This document shows, in pieces, positions 1 to 8,374 of a stretch of 15,736 bases of DNA. Numbering within the stretch: position 1 is the first letter of the stretch; the number at the start of each line of letters is the position of its first letter. Under the pieces are notes generated by a model. It saw nothing but the letters and a program-made list of their open reading frames with translations, did no database searches and was not told the origin of the DNA. Position numbers and translations under genes: made by a program. The stretch is from Stephanodiscus triporus (lineage: Eukaryota > Bacillariophyta > Thalassiosirophyceae > Thalassiosirales > Thalassiosiraceae). Where the stretch lies: contig JALLAZ010001078.1 of the NCBI GenBank assembly GCA_036939755.1, forward strand, positions 1 to 15,736, written 5' to 3'.

Positions 1-192
1 AATTGAATTTTTATTTCAATTCTCCCCTCCCCCGACTCCTTTCAGCGATCGGGAATACGATATTCTCTCTACTCTACAGGACTTCTGTATTCACAAAAAA
101 CATACTAATTCCCATGGACTAATGTCCGAAAAAACACTCACCGTGGACACGATTTCAACGACAAATTGAGGATGGCGCGAGGTAGAAATGCA

Positions 193-268
193 TACTAATT
201 CCGTTGCATCCAAGTCTGAAAAGAAGGATTTACTAATTCCGTTGCATCCAAGTCTGAAAAGAAGGATT
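193..268. repeat. 38-bp perfect tandem duplication
   Basis: Two identical, directly abutting 38-bp units (193-230 and 231-268) begin TACTAATTCC and end GAAGGATT. A third, diverged copy starts at about 105. It shares TACTAATTCC and then a similar TCCGAAAA segment. Identity of the two adjacent copies suggests a recent duplication. No gene is visible in 1-486, and the repeats lie upstream of the phosphatase gene. Confidence 0.9.
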
Positions 269-390
269 ACGTCACCACCGCCGCTGTGAGGGGATGATGA
301 TGTTGTGGTGAGAGATTCAAGAGATTTGTCTCTCCGTTCCGCCAATCAAGTGGGAACATTTTATTTAGGTATGTCTCACCCACCCACAAC

Positions 391-406
391 CTCTCTCTCT
401 CTCTCT
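391..406 (+). repeat. CT dinucleotide tract in the leader of the phosphatase gene
   Basis: Eight CT units lie about 80 bp upstream of the ATG at 487, followed by more pyrimidine-rich sequence. A role as an initiator or 5' UTR element is possible but nothing further supports it. Confidence 0.6.
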
Positions 407-486
407 ATTCTTCTTATCGTACCCCATCCATCTTCTCTAAATTCAATACACACATCCTCATTGCCCCCCCCACAATCGTCTCAGAG

Positions 487-2013
487 ATGAGCGAACGTCA
501 GCCCACCGAAAACGACAGGCTCCTACCCCTCGCCGTGTCGAGTCGCGAGGTCGTCGATCGGAACGACGCGACGATCGAGGAGAAGGAGGAGGACGGCGCG
601 AGGAGGAGAAGACGAGGACGGCGGCCCGCGTCGTCGTCCAACGTCATTGGCGTCGCCGCCATCCTCGCGTTCGTCGTAGTCGCGGGCATCGTCGCGTCGT
701 ATTCGTTCCACGACGGCGGCAGGACGACGACGACGACGACGACGAGGGGGGACGACAGCGACGACTACGACGACCGCGGCGCGCCCGAACGGCAGAGGGA
801 CAGGCTGAGGCTGTCGACGGAGCACGCCCTCGTGTCCATCCTCCCCAACGACACCCTCGCCCGAATCTACAGGCAGAGCGGCTCCTCCTCCTCCTCCTCC
901 TCCTCCTCCTCCCATCATCCGATGGGGAAGCTTCGCGAGGTGGTGTCGTCGAAGTCCGGCCACGATCATGATCGTCGCGACGATCACGACGATCACGACG
1001 ACGGCGTATTCCGATGCACGAGCCAGATCATGATAATGCGACACTGCGACAAGGAGGTCGAGGTCGACGTGCGCGGACGGCGTTACACCACCGACGTCAC
1101 GGACGGGGGCGGGAACGGTCACTGCTCCGACACGGGCGTCGCGAGGTCGGAGTACATCGCGACGCTCTTCGTCGACCCGTACGAGTATCGGGAGCTCGTC
1201 GGGGGGAAGGGGGGGAGGGAAGAACACGACGACGACGGCCGCGTCCCGCCGGTGCCGATGGTCAAGTCGTCGCTGAGCAGGGTGAGCAAGGTCGCGTCGT
1301 CGACGAAGCCGCAATTCCCCACGCCGATCAAGTTGTACGCGCTCGCGGCCGAGAGGGACGGGTCGAGGCTCGGGCACAGGGGTCACCTGAACTTTCGCGA
1401 GATCGAGACGATCACTCCCCTCTCGAGGAAGTTCCGCATGGACGTCGACGATCGATTCGGCGTGGGAGACGAGGGCGACCTCGCGGCCGACTACTTCGGT
1501 ATGCTGGCCGACGGCGTCGTCGAGAAGTACCGCGCGAGGATGACGGAGGGGGGGGGCAAACGCAAGAGGGAGGACGAGGATGATCGCGAGGACGACGGCG
1601 AGGCGTTGTTGTGCGATCGGGGCATGACGGTCGTGAATTGGAAGCACTCCCGCATACCCCAACTCGCGCGCGCGCTCGGGTGCGGTGTGGGACAGGGCTG
1701 TCCCAGGAGGTACAACGGGAAGGACTTCGACACCATGTGGCTGCTAACGTTCCAGTACACGGCGATGCTCGGGAGTACTGGCGGCGGCGGCGGCGGCGGC
1801 GGCCACCGGGCGAGGGACGGGATGGACGAGCTCGAATCCGAGACCCTGTCGGCGTTGTTCGGGACGAAGTCGTCGGCTTCGGGTCGTACGACGACTAGGA
1901 CGGGCGGTAGGGTCCTCCGTCGAGGCGGAGGCGGCGGCGGCGGCGGCGGCGACGCCATCGGCACGTGGAAGATAAAGGCGGAGATGGTGAACGAGGGCTT
2001 TTATCCGGTATAG
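487..2013 (+). CDS. Type II membrane protein, histidine phosphatase (phosphoglycerate mutase-like) superfamily
   Basis: A 508-residue single-exon protein. Residues 1-50 are charged and end in an Arg-rich patch. Residues 53-73 form one hydrophobic segment, so the N-terminus should face the cytosol and the catalytic part the lumen or outside. The acidic dileucine ENDRLL (8-13) fits endosomal or vacuolar sorting. The catalytic signature is IMRHCDKE with Arg185-His186. A second superfamily-like His site is VVNWKHSRIPQLARALG with His387. Between them lie SDTGVARSEYIA and LYALAAERDG, typical of the fold. The domain is interrupted by poly-Thr, poly-Ser, Asp/His-rich and poly-Gly runs from expanded trinucleotides. 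The start is the first ATG after a pyrimidine-rich leader, and the C-terminus GFYPV is clean. The substrate cannot be told: phosphatase, not mutase, is my guess. The fold call is firm and the membrane topology is inferred. Confidence 0.8.
   Translation: MSERQPTENDRLLPLAVSSREVVDRNDATIEEKEEDGARRRRRGRRPASSSNVIGVAAILAFVVVAGIVASYSFHDGGRTTTTTTTRGDDSDDYDDRGAPERQRDRLRLSTEHALVSILPNDTLARIYRQSGSSSSSSSSSSHHPMGKLREVVSSKSGHDHDRRDDHDDHDDGVFRCTSQIMIMRHCDKEVEVDVRGRRYTTDVTDGGGNGHCSDTGVARSEYIATLFVDPYEYRELVGGKGGREEHDDDGRVPPVPMVKSSLSRVSKVASSTKPQFPTPIKLYALAAERDGSRLGHRGHLNFREIETITPLSRKFRMDVDDRFGVGDEGDLAADYFGMLADGVVEKYRARMTEGGGKRKREDEDDREDDGEALLCDRGMTVVNWKHSRIPQLARALGCGVGQGCPRRYNGKDFDTMWLLTFQYTAMLGSTGGGGGGGGHRARDGMDELESETLSALFGTKSSASGRTTTRTGGRVLRRGGGGGGGGGDAIGTWKIKAEMVNEGFYPV
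722..1950 (+). repeat. Trinucleotide expansions inside the phosphatase gene
   Basis: There are four separate tracts within the coding sequence: ACG units near 722-745 (poly-Thr), TCC units at 882-912 (poly-Ser), GGC units near 1780-1802 (poly-Gly) and GGC units near 1926-1950 (poly-Gly). All keep the reading frame and sit in linkers outside the catalytic motifs. They are likely to vary in length between alleles. Confidence 0.85.
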
Positions 2014-2514
2014 GGAGATATAATATGGATTTGGTGCGCGACCGTCGATCTGTTGCCCTCGCCCGCGGGGGGTGGGTTGCCGTAACCGCCCTATTGTTAT
2101 CTAGGCCTCAGATGGGCTTAGTAATATATTATTTTCATGCCATGCCGTCGACGTATTCAACATCCGGGGTATGCTGTGGCATTCTTCACATCTACCAAAC
2201 CTCCTGTTTTAGCCATACATGTGCGCATTGTATCAAATCGGGACACCCTTTCCGTAGCCTGGGATTTTGCAACCTTTTTTTTTCAATGGAACAAAGAACA
2301 AAGTTCCCCTCTCTTCTAATCGACGTATTCTCTCATGAGTTCGCGAGTGAGGTTCGTTAAATTTGCAGTACACGACACTTGAACCCAGAGTTAACCAAGC
2401 CATAATCCCTGCACACGATTAGGTTACGGCTCTCGGCGTAGTGTTCATTCAATTGGCATCTGACTAAAGTAAAAGTTTTACTTGGACGCATTAAGTAATA
2501 GCGATGTTTGTATC
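2014..2514. other. Convergent intergenic region, no gene seen
   Basis: This 500-bp stretch lies between the stop codon of the phosphatase gene and the stop codon of the minus-strand protease gene. It is clearly more AT-rich than the phosphatase gene. It should hold the 3' UTRs of both genes. I see no repeat, conserved protein or RNA gene in it. Confidence 0.6.
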
Positions 2515-5164
2515 TCATGATGTGTACTTGGTGCCGGTGTTATTTTCCAATAGACGAATCCTTTCGCTGGAGTCATTCGAGTTCATTCCAAATCTCACCA
2601 AACCAGAAATGCCATTGTGTACTCCCATGAACGTGGAGACAGATTCTTCGTCATTGCTTTGCTGTACCTCAACAACGGTCGCACTCCGGACGCATTTGCG
2701 GCGTCTTTTCCGAACAGTGTGAGCGAACACAAGACACGCTAATAGCATCCCTATCATCATCGCACATGGCATTGCAATCGCAAGATCGTCCTTTTCGTCT
2801 CCAATCATTGCAGACATCATGATGCTTCTCTGCGAAAACCCGAGACGGACCCTGATTCGACTGGATTTTATTGAGAAAAAAGCATTTTTGACAACGAAGC
2901 GGCGGCAATCAGAGCATACATGTACTCACTGCATGGCACTTTGTATTTGATATGAAGCTCGTGCCATCATAGACCGATCAGGCTTACTGCCATCGTGTAA
3001 AAACCCCGTATTTTGATAATTTCCGAATCTTTCAATTTCGACATCCCTCGTGAACATCCCACCCAGTGCAATGCTTGGGCTTTGGGCAATGCCACACACC
3101 CCATGATGCCCCTTCGCTCCACCCAATCTCGCCACCCTTACGTATCCGTTCTCGCCCCATCCCGAACCCCAACTGTTTCTCGCTGGGGTACGATGAAGTG
3201 CGGGCGTACAGAATTATTTAAGTAAATAATAGAGATTGATAGGATTGGTTGGCGCTTCGCGAAATTAAGACAGCGCACAGCTTACCAATCCAGTATTTCA
3301 ACACGGCGCCTCTCGAGACCTCTTCACCATAACCTACAATCAACATCGCTGTTGAAAATAGTTGGAAAAGTCAGGAAGGATGATATAATTCTCGTATTAT
3401 GTTCTTTCACGAGGAAACTCACCATGGTCAGCCTTGCCGGTGTCGCATTGCCCCCCTTTGCTGCTCAAGAACACTCCTGTTTCGTAAGACAAAAACGCCG
3501 GGTCTCCCCCAATCAATCCAACGGCAACTGGACCAATATATCGCAGAACCTAAGTGGTGGCGCACCGGGGGGGGGGGGCGACGAGCACGCAAGATCCACG
3601 TCAGAATATCATTCCACGAAAAAAATCATCAACAAATCAACAATATACCTGCAAGCGAACATCGCCGCACCTTTTCAATGTTGTTTTCGTGATCAGCTGT
3701 CAAAATGCCCCATGACTTCACAGTTGCAACGGGTTCATCAACTTTGCGATAATTACACTTGTCCATTGTACCTGTGTACGGATAATTTCGAGCAGAAGTT
3801 ATCCCGAATCGATGGAGGAAGTAGAATGCAAGGAGGGGGTTCCCGCCGGAGCATCCTTGATCGTAGCGAGTGTCGCAATCGATGAGCTCTTGGACGGAAA
3901 GGTCAGCAGTGTCGATGGATTTACGCTCTATTCTTTGTGCTACGTCAACAGCAAATCTTCTCCTGTTAGAGTGTTTTCTTGCCTTGCGGGAAGAAAATGC
4001 ATTTTCATAGGCGATATAAGCCATGTTCCGTGCAATGGAGGCTACAAGGGTAAATGAATTTGTCCAGTTTGTTAGTTTTGACCCACGGAATGAGAAATAG
4101 CCCTCAAAGAAATTCTCACCTTCAATGGTACCGGTAGCACTAACGGCCCAGCAGGAGCCACAATAGCCCTGATCCATAGCATCGTGGACGATACGCACTC
4201 CGTCGGGATTATCCTCCGTCGCCCAGTTCAGATGGCGGTCCCAACGTTCATCGTGATGACTAGACCCATCTTCGTCTTCCAACCCTCCCAGCTCGTTTTC
4301 CTTGTCAAGCAAGAAGGATCCGCGTGTCGATCTCGTGAGAGGATGCGCCGCGGGAGGGTCTATCTGCTCAACCCGATGCTCCCCTCCCATCCACCGCCAG
4401 GAATCGAGCATGCTTCGGAGTTTGTCAATATATGATGTGCCACGGACGTGATTTGATTGAGCTGAATGCTCATGAATACGTCCCAAATTTTCCCAAAACT
4501 TCAAAATTACCTCATCACTGTCCAGGGATACGAATGTCGGTCCGCGTTCCTCGGATGTCATCGCGTGTTGGTTGAATGGGAAAATGTCGTCAAGCGCACT
4601 TCGCATGAATTCAAAATCGCCCCCCCCGAAGGACGAGGAATCAGAAGAAGGAACCCCGACGGACTGGGACATGAGGGGCAATTCGTGCGAGAGCATGTCC
4701 GAGAATCTATTAAGCGCGACTCTGTGCCCCCCCATCCCGTTGTGCTCGTGGACGAAAATAACGCTACGCAGGAATGCCTCGATCCTGGGACTGATCATCC
4801 CCGAATCGACGTCGGCGGCCACACCATCGCTCGGCGCCACCCCGTCCATCATACGATACTCCCAGAATTTTTCCTCCCCGGCGGAGGGGGGAGATCGTCG
4901 ATAGTGGGCGGCGTGTCGTTCGAATAGGGCCCGGCAATCCCCGACGGCGGCGATCTCGCGGCGACGACGCGATTCCTCACGATCGAATGGCGGCGGCTCC
5001 TCCCTCGACGGCGCGGGGACTGCCGCGCCGCTAGCGTGGGCCGAATCGCCGCCCGTTAGACTGCGCGCAAGCGATGACGAGGCGCAGGATGACAGGAGGG
5101 CATCCTCGTACTGAAACTTAGTTTCGTGGGGATTCGTCATCTCGCAAAGAAGAGATAAATGCAC
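2515..5164 (-). CDS. Papain-family (C1A) cysteine protease with C-terminal membrane anchor, six exons
   Basis: Join on the minus strand: 5164-4120, 4041-3671, 3549-3423, 3348-3286, 3182-2930, 2860-2515, giving 734 residues. All five introns (78, 121, 74, 103 and 69 nt) are GT-AG, and every junction restores family sequence. An I29-like propeptide (ALNRFSDMLSHELP, 150-163) precedes the mature enzyme. Catalytic residues are Gln332 and Cys338 (DQGYCGSCWA), His514 (ADHAMLIVGYG) and Asn538 (ARNSWGSGWGENGY). The body also has LSVQELIDCD and EKVLRYIGPVAVGL. After the usual family end (VCGIAQSPSIALGG) an extension leads to a hydrophobic segment at 646-666, a RKRRRK stop-transfer and a tail with acidic dileucine ERIRLL. 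This predicts a type I protein of the endolysosomal system. No signal peptide is visible, so an upstream exon may be missing, or Met9 may be the start. The last acceptor could be 2852 instead of 2861. The protease call is very secure. Confidence 0.85.
4042..4119 (-). other. Stop-free 78-nt intron in the protease gene
   Basis: The donor is AAG|GTGAGA at 4120/4119. A branch-site-like ACTAACAAA and a TTGTAG acceptor end the intron at 4042. Its length is a multiple of three and it has no in-frame stop, so the unspliced message still reads through with 26 extra residues. Splicing makes TIEASIARNM just after the catalytic Cys motif, as expected for the family, and this shows the intron is real. Confidence 0.85.
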
Positions 5165-5502
5165 GGTTGCGTTTTTGTTTGTGGCTTGTGGGATTGGCTA
5201 TTTTAGCTGGTGCTCCCTCCAACAAAAAATTGGAACTCACATGTGTTGCGAGGACTGAGGGTGGTGAGGGAAAATGGTACTATGGTACTCCTCTAGGTAC
5301 TAATTTACTTACTACACTCTACTCTACGAGGTACGCTACTTACAACTTTTTTTGGCGAAACATCGAGACGGGCGCGCTCGTTACGTCGTCGCGCTTCCCT
5401 CTGACTCCTCCTCGAAACTTGTTACCGAGCGGATAAGTACGAGAGAGCGCCTGAAGGAGCGGACCATCGGCAGAAGTTCGCCTGCTCCACCTCGTATTTA
5501 TC
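5165..5502. promoter_or_regulatory. Divergent promoter region between protease and RNA polymerase genes
   Basis: These 338 bp separate two head-to-head genes and must hold both promoters unless an unseen upstream exon exists. An ATTGGCTA stretch near 5193 reads as a CCAAT-like box on the minus strand. Between about 5276 and 5334, GTAC palindromes recur (GGTACTATGGTAC, AGGTACTAAT, GAGGTACGC) with TACTCTACGAGG-like sequence. No TATA box is obvious. The function of the GTAC cluster is unknown. Confidence 0.5.
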
Positions 5503-8316
5503 ATGCCGCTCTCACTTGGAAGAACCCGACGGTCAATATCGAAACTACTTCCGTTCAAGAGGCGGTCAGCAGTGCCGCCGCTTATAACTTATCTCCGCCC
5601 TAATGACGATGGCACACACTATGCATTGATATCTCCTTTGGGAAGCGTCGACGGAGACCGCGATGCGCATTGTGCTGATACCAGTTTTTGCGAAGCATTG
5701 CCGATCGAGAGCGAGACTGATACCGGAGAGGGTGGAATCGACGCCGCACAGGAGCAAAGGGTAGAACAGACTACCATCTTGATATCTCCTATGGGAGGTG
5801 TCAACGGAGACCGCGTTGCCCACTATACTGGTGCCGATTTTGACGAACCAGCGCCAATTGAGATCGAGACTGACACTGAGGAAGATGGGATTGTGACCGC
5901 ACAAGAGGAAAGGATAGAAGTGACTGATTCGACACCAAATCCAACGGAACAGGCAAATGAATCCAGCTCTCCAACTATGAAACTTGCGGCCGATGGCATA
6001 GGAATCAATCACAAAACTGCATCCTCTAATCATTGCTTTAATGTCGGCGAATACGTTCAAGTAGCGAAAAGGGATCACAGACACTTTGATGCGCGTGGAA
6101 AAATCGAGAAGATTACCAAGTGCTATGTTTTCTTCTACGATGAGAGAACGAAAACGAGGATTCAAATAAAGCCCACATTTCTTGAGTGTTGTGCGAACTC
6201 GAACGTGTCGCTGACAATTGAAAGCACAGTAGAAACTGCTTCTTGCGATGTAATTGGCGAGAACACTACGTCGCTCGGAGGTGTGGACGGTGAGGAGGCA
6301 TGTAAAGGCTCCGGGGAAGGTGTTGCCGCAGATGCGACATCCTGTTCGACAAAAAGGGCAAATAATCGACGCTCTTTGACGACAAACATTGCTGATAACG
6401 AAGGAAACGATGAAACTGCATCCTCTAATCAATGCTTCAACGTAGGCGAATACGTTCAAGTAGCGAAAAAGGGTCACAAATACTTTGATGCACGTGGCAA
6501 AATCCAGAGGATGACCAATTGCTATGTTATCTTCTCGGATGATAAGACGAAAAAGAGGATTCAAATAAAGCCCACATTTCTTGAACGTTGTACAAACTCA
6601 AACGGGTCACTGACAACTATAACAACAGAAGAAATGCTGTCTTATGACGTGAGCAGTAAGAGCACTGCTTCACTTAGAGCTGTCGATGGTGGGGTAGCAT
6701 GGGAATGCTTGGAAGGGATAGGACTATCAACAGCAAGCAGCGGCCATGGCTTGAGCATCGAAAAGATTTGCTTCGGGAGGTCAGTACAAGCGACGAACGC
6801 ATTCTCAAAATTTTGGGATGTGGGTAACTACTTGCCTCCCATAGAAGTCTCTCTTAAGTCAATTGACGAACCAGATGACCTACCACTGAAACTACACGTC
6901 GGCGAGAAAAACTACGAGCTATATTATGCTGAAGTTAGCGAGGATAAGTCTGGATCCTCCTTGTACACCAAAGCCAAAAAGGTGACGGCTCATTATATCT
7001 GCTCAAAAAATCTCCGTGAACATGAAGAGAATCAAGCTGATTTTGGGACATTATCATCAAGCAAGACCTGGGCGCGTCGGCAGCTCTACCTCTCTCCAGC
7101 AATGAAGCTGAACAATGAGTACGCTGTGAAGCATATTATCGGAAGAGATTTAACCATGATTGAAGACCTTGGTACTGTTGGGTGTGGGTTCATCTCGTCA
7201 AAGTATCTGGAAGACCTTCTCGGCAACAATGCAGATGCGAAACGTGCGCTGGGTATACAAATTCGCATTTTTGTTCCGACATACGGCGTATTCAAAGGCA
7301 TGTTGATGCGAAAAAGAAATACGTGCAAACCGATTGAGCTGAATGACTCTCTGAGGAAAGTCGCTCCATCGAGAGATGAAGATGCATCTGATGATGGCTA
7401 CATTGTCATCAAGCAAGTATTCCCATCAAAAGACAACTTTGTTGTTGGGCGCAAATTCCGAAGTTCAATTGACCCTGACAAGAAGAGACTAAAATCAATC
7501 GCTGATTTGAAAGGATTCAGAAGTTCTCTTGCAACGGGAAAATCATGCAAGATGTCACCGATGTATGTGAGAATTTTGAAAGGACTTGGGGTAAGTCCGT
7601 CGTCGTTAGAGTGCTACTCGAGGAACTACAAAAAGGATCCAGAAAAGTTATGCCACACTCATCTTGTTGGAATGGCGGATCCCACAAATAAGCTGCCTCC
7701 CAACTCTTTGTTTGTAACTGGGATGACGGGGTCCAACATTGACGAGCTCTTCATCGCGAGATCGCCTTCTTTACTTGCTACTGACGGACGGGTGATCAAG
7801 CTCGTGAAGACGAAGCCAGATGAAATGGAAAACGACGATTGGGACTTCCTGCAAAGTCTCACGTTTGGGGCAGTAATTTTTGGAAATCCTAAAACGGGTA
7901 ATCGTCCTCTGCCGGAACTTATTGCCGGCGGAGATTTGGACGGAGATCTTTACTTTACCTGCTGGGACGAGACGATAGTATCCCAGATTCGTCGTATTCC
8001 CATCACTGATGACGATCTCAAAAAGACGCCGGATGCACACGACGGAGGGAAAGAATATGACCCGGAGTGGTTTAGCAAAGCGCAAATTTTTATCTCGCAA
8101 ATTCCGAAGCTCCACCTTGGCATTGACCGTTTGATTTGTTTATTTTACAACGAGTGCATTAAAAAGGACGACATCGATGATCCAGATGCGATAAGCTTTG
8201 CGAGGTCGTACTTTCAGGCTTTAGATGTGAAGAAAGAAGGCGACCTCATCTTCCTCCCGAAACATCTCTGGACTGCGGTGCCGGAGAAATTCCAGAAGTA
8301 TCTGACAGAAAAATGA
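5503..8316 (+). CDS. Eukaryotic-type RNA-dependent RNA polymerase (RNA silencing, RDR family)
   Basis: A 937-residue protein. The C-terminal half (about 440-937) matches the cell-encoded RdRP family that makes double-stranded RNA for small-RNA pathways. The catalytic loop is GGDLDGDLYF with Asp811, Asp813 and Asp815. Other family blocks in order are GTVGCGFISSKYL, QIRIFVP...FKGMLM, IARSPSLLATDGRV (replacing the usual P.LHPGD), GAVIFGN...GNRPLPELI and a C-terminal LDVKKEGDLIFLPKHL. The usual HPGD block is changed and the family's long N-terminal region is replaced. Instead residues 42-143 are two 51-residue repeats, and about 172-406 are two 133-residue units. Each unit starts with an SH3/KOW-like segment (FNVGEYVQVAK...DARGKI...RIQIKPTFLE). 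The start is the first ATG after the in-frame stop at 5434. A missing upstream exon cannot be excluded. No intron is needed. Confidence 0.88.
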   Translation: MPLSLGRTRRSISKLLPFKRRSAVPPLITYLRPNDDGTHYALISPLGSVDGDRDAHCADTSFCEALPIESETDTGEGGIDAAQEQRVEQTTILISPMGGVNGDRVAHYTGADFDEPAPIEIETDTEEDGIVTAQEERIEVTDSTPNPTEQANESSSPTMKLAADGIGINHKTASSNHCFNVGEYVQVAKRDHRHFDARGKIEKITKCYVFFYDERTKTRIQIKPTFLECCANSNVSLTIESTVETASCDVIGENTTSLGGVDGEEACKGSGEGVAADATSCSTKRANNRRSLTTNIADNEGNDETASSNQCFNVGEYVQVAKKGHKYFDARGKIQRMTNCYVIFSDDKTKKRIQIKPTFLERCTNSNGSLTTITTEEMLSYDVSSKSTASLRAVDGGVAWECLEGIGLSTASSGHGLSIEKICFGRSVQATNAFSKFWDVGNYLPPIEVSLKSIDEPDDLPLKLHVGEKNYELYYAEVSEDKSGSSLYTKAKKVTAHYICSKNLREHEENQADFGTLSSSKTWARRQLYLSPAMKLNNEYAVKHIIGRDLTMIEDLGTVGCGFISSKYLEDLLGNNADAKRALGIQIRIFVPTYGVFKGMLMRKRNTCKPIELNDSLRKVAPSRDEDASDDGYIVIKQVFPSKDNFVVGRKFRSSIDPDKKRLKSIADLKGFRSSLATGKSCKMSPMYVRILKGLGVSPSSLECYSRNYKKDPEKLCHTHLVGMADPTNKLPPNSLFVTGMTGSNIDELFIARSPSLLATDGRVIKLVKTKPDEMENDDWDFLQSLTFGAVIFGNPKTGNRPLPELIAGGDLDGDLYFTCWDETIVSQIRRIPITDDDLKKTPDAHDGGKEYDPEWFSKAQIFISQIPKLHLGIDRLICLFYNECIKKDDIDDPDAISFARSYFQALDVKKEGDLIFLPKHLWTAVPEKFQKYLTEK
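5626..5931 (+). repeat. Two 153-bp in-frame tandem units in the RNA polymerase gene
   Basis: Both units open with TTGATATCTCCT (5626 and 5779), exactly 153 bp or 51 codons apart. They share GGAGACCGCG, GAGATCGAGACTGA-like and GCACAGGAG-like blocks. At protein level each reads ISP(L/M)G.V(D/N)GDR.AH, then E..P(I/A)..(E/I)ETDT, then AQE.R(V/I)E. Divergence is moderate, with changes spread over all codon positions. Confidence 0.85.
6016..6720 (+). repeat. Two 399-bp in-frame tandem units in the RNA polymerase gene
   Basis: ACTGCATCCTCTAATCA begins at 6016 and recurs, nearly identical, at 6415, which is 399 bp or 133 codons later. The first 180 bp or so of each unit are strongly conserved and encode the SH3/KOW-like segment. 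The rest is a looser acidic linker (NSN.SLT...SLR/GAVDG). The second unit fades near 6720. The domain-like part is better conserved than the linker, which suggests selection on the folded segment. Confidence 0.88.
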
Positions 8317-8374
8317 TCCAACCTACTGAGTATCTCTAAAAGAGTGAATGTTTGTTTAACTGAAGTTGTGTTAT

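Noticed and set aside
91..345. Minus-strand 84-residue frame at the window start
   Set aside because: It runs through the tandem repeats, has no homology I recognise and no promoter or splice context.
523..1662. Long minus-strand open frame opposite the phosphatase gene
   Set aside because: It is the antisense of GC-rich codons with strong third-position bias. It reads as Arg/Val/Pro-rich sequence with no domain, while the + frame has clear phosphatase motifs.
2830..2987. Alternative last protease intron from GGCA|GTAAGC to GCAG at 2830
   Set aside because: It leads into a frame without the transmembrane segment. The CA|GTGAGT to CCAG (2861) intron keeps the frame and has a better pyrimidine tract.
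3550..3648. Alternative donor GCAG|GTATAT for the second protease intron
   Set aside because: It has a better-looking donor, but it changes phase and destroys VLRYIGPVAVGL. The GAAAAG|GTGCGG donor gives exact family sequence.
5566..6564. 332-residue minus-strand open frame opposite the RNA polymerase N-terminus
   Set aside because: Its apparent repeats are the mirror of the tandem duplications in the + frame, and it has no recognisable domain.
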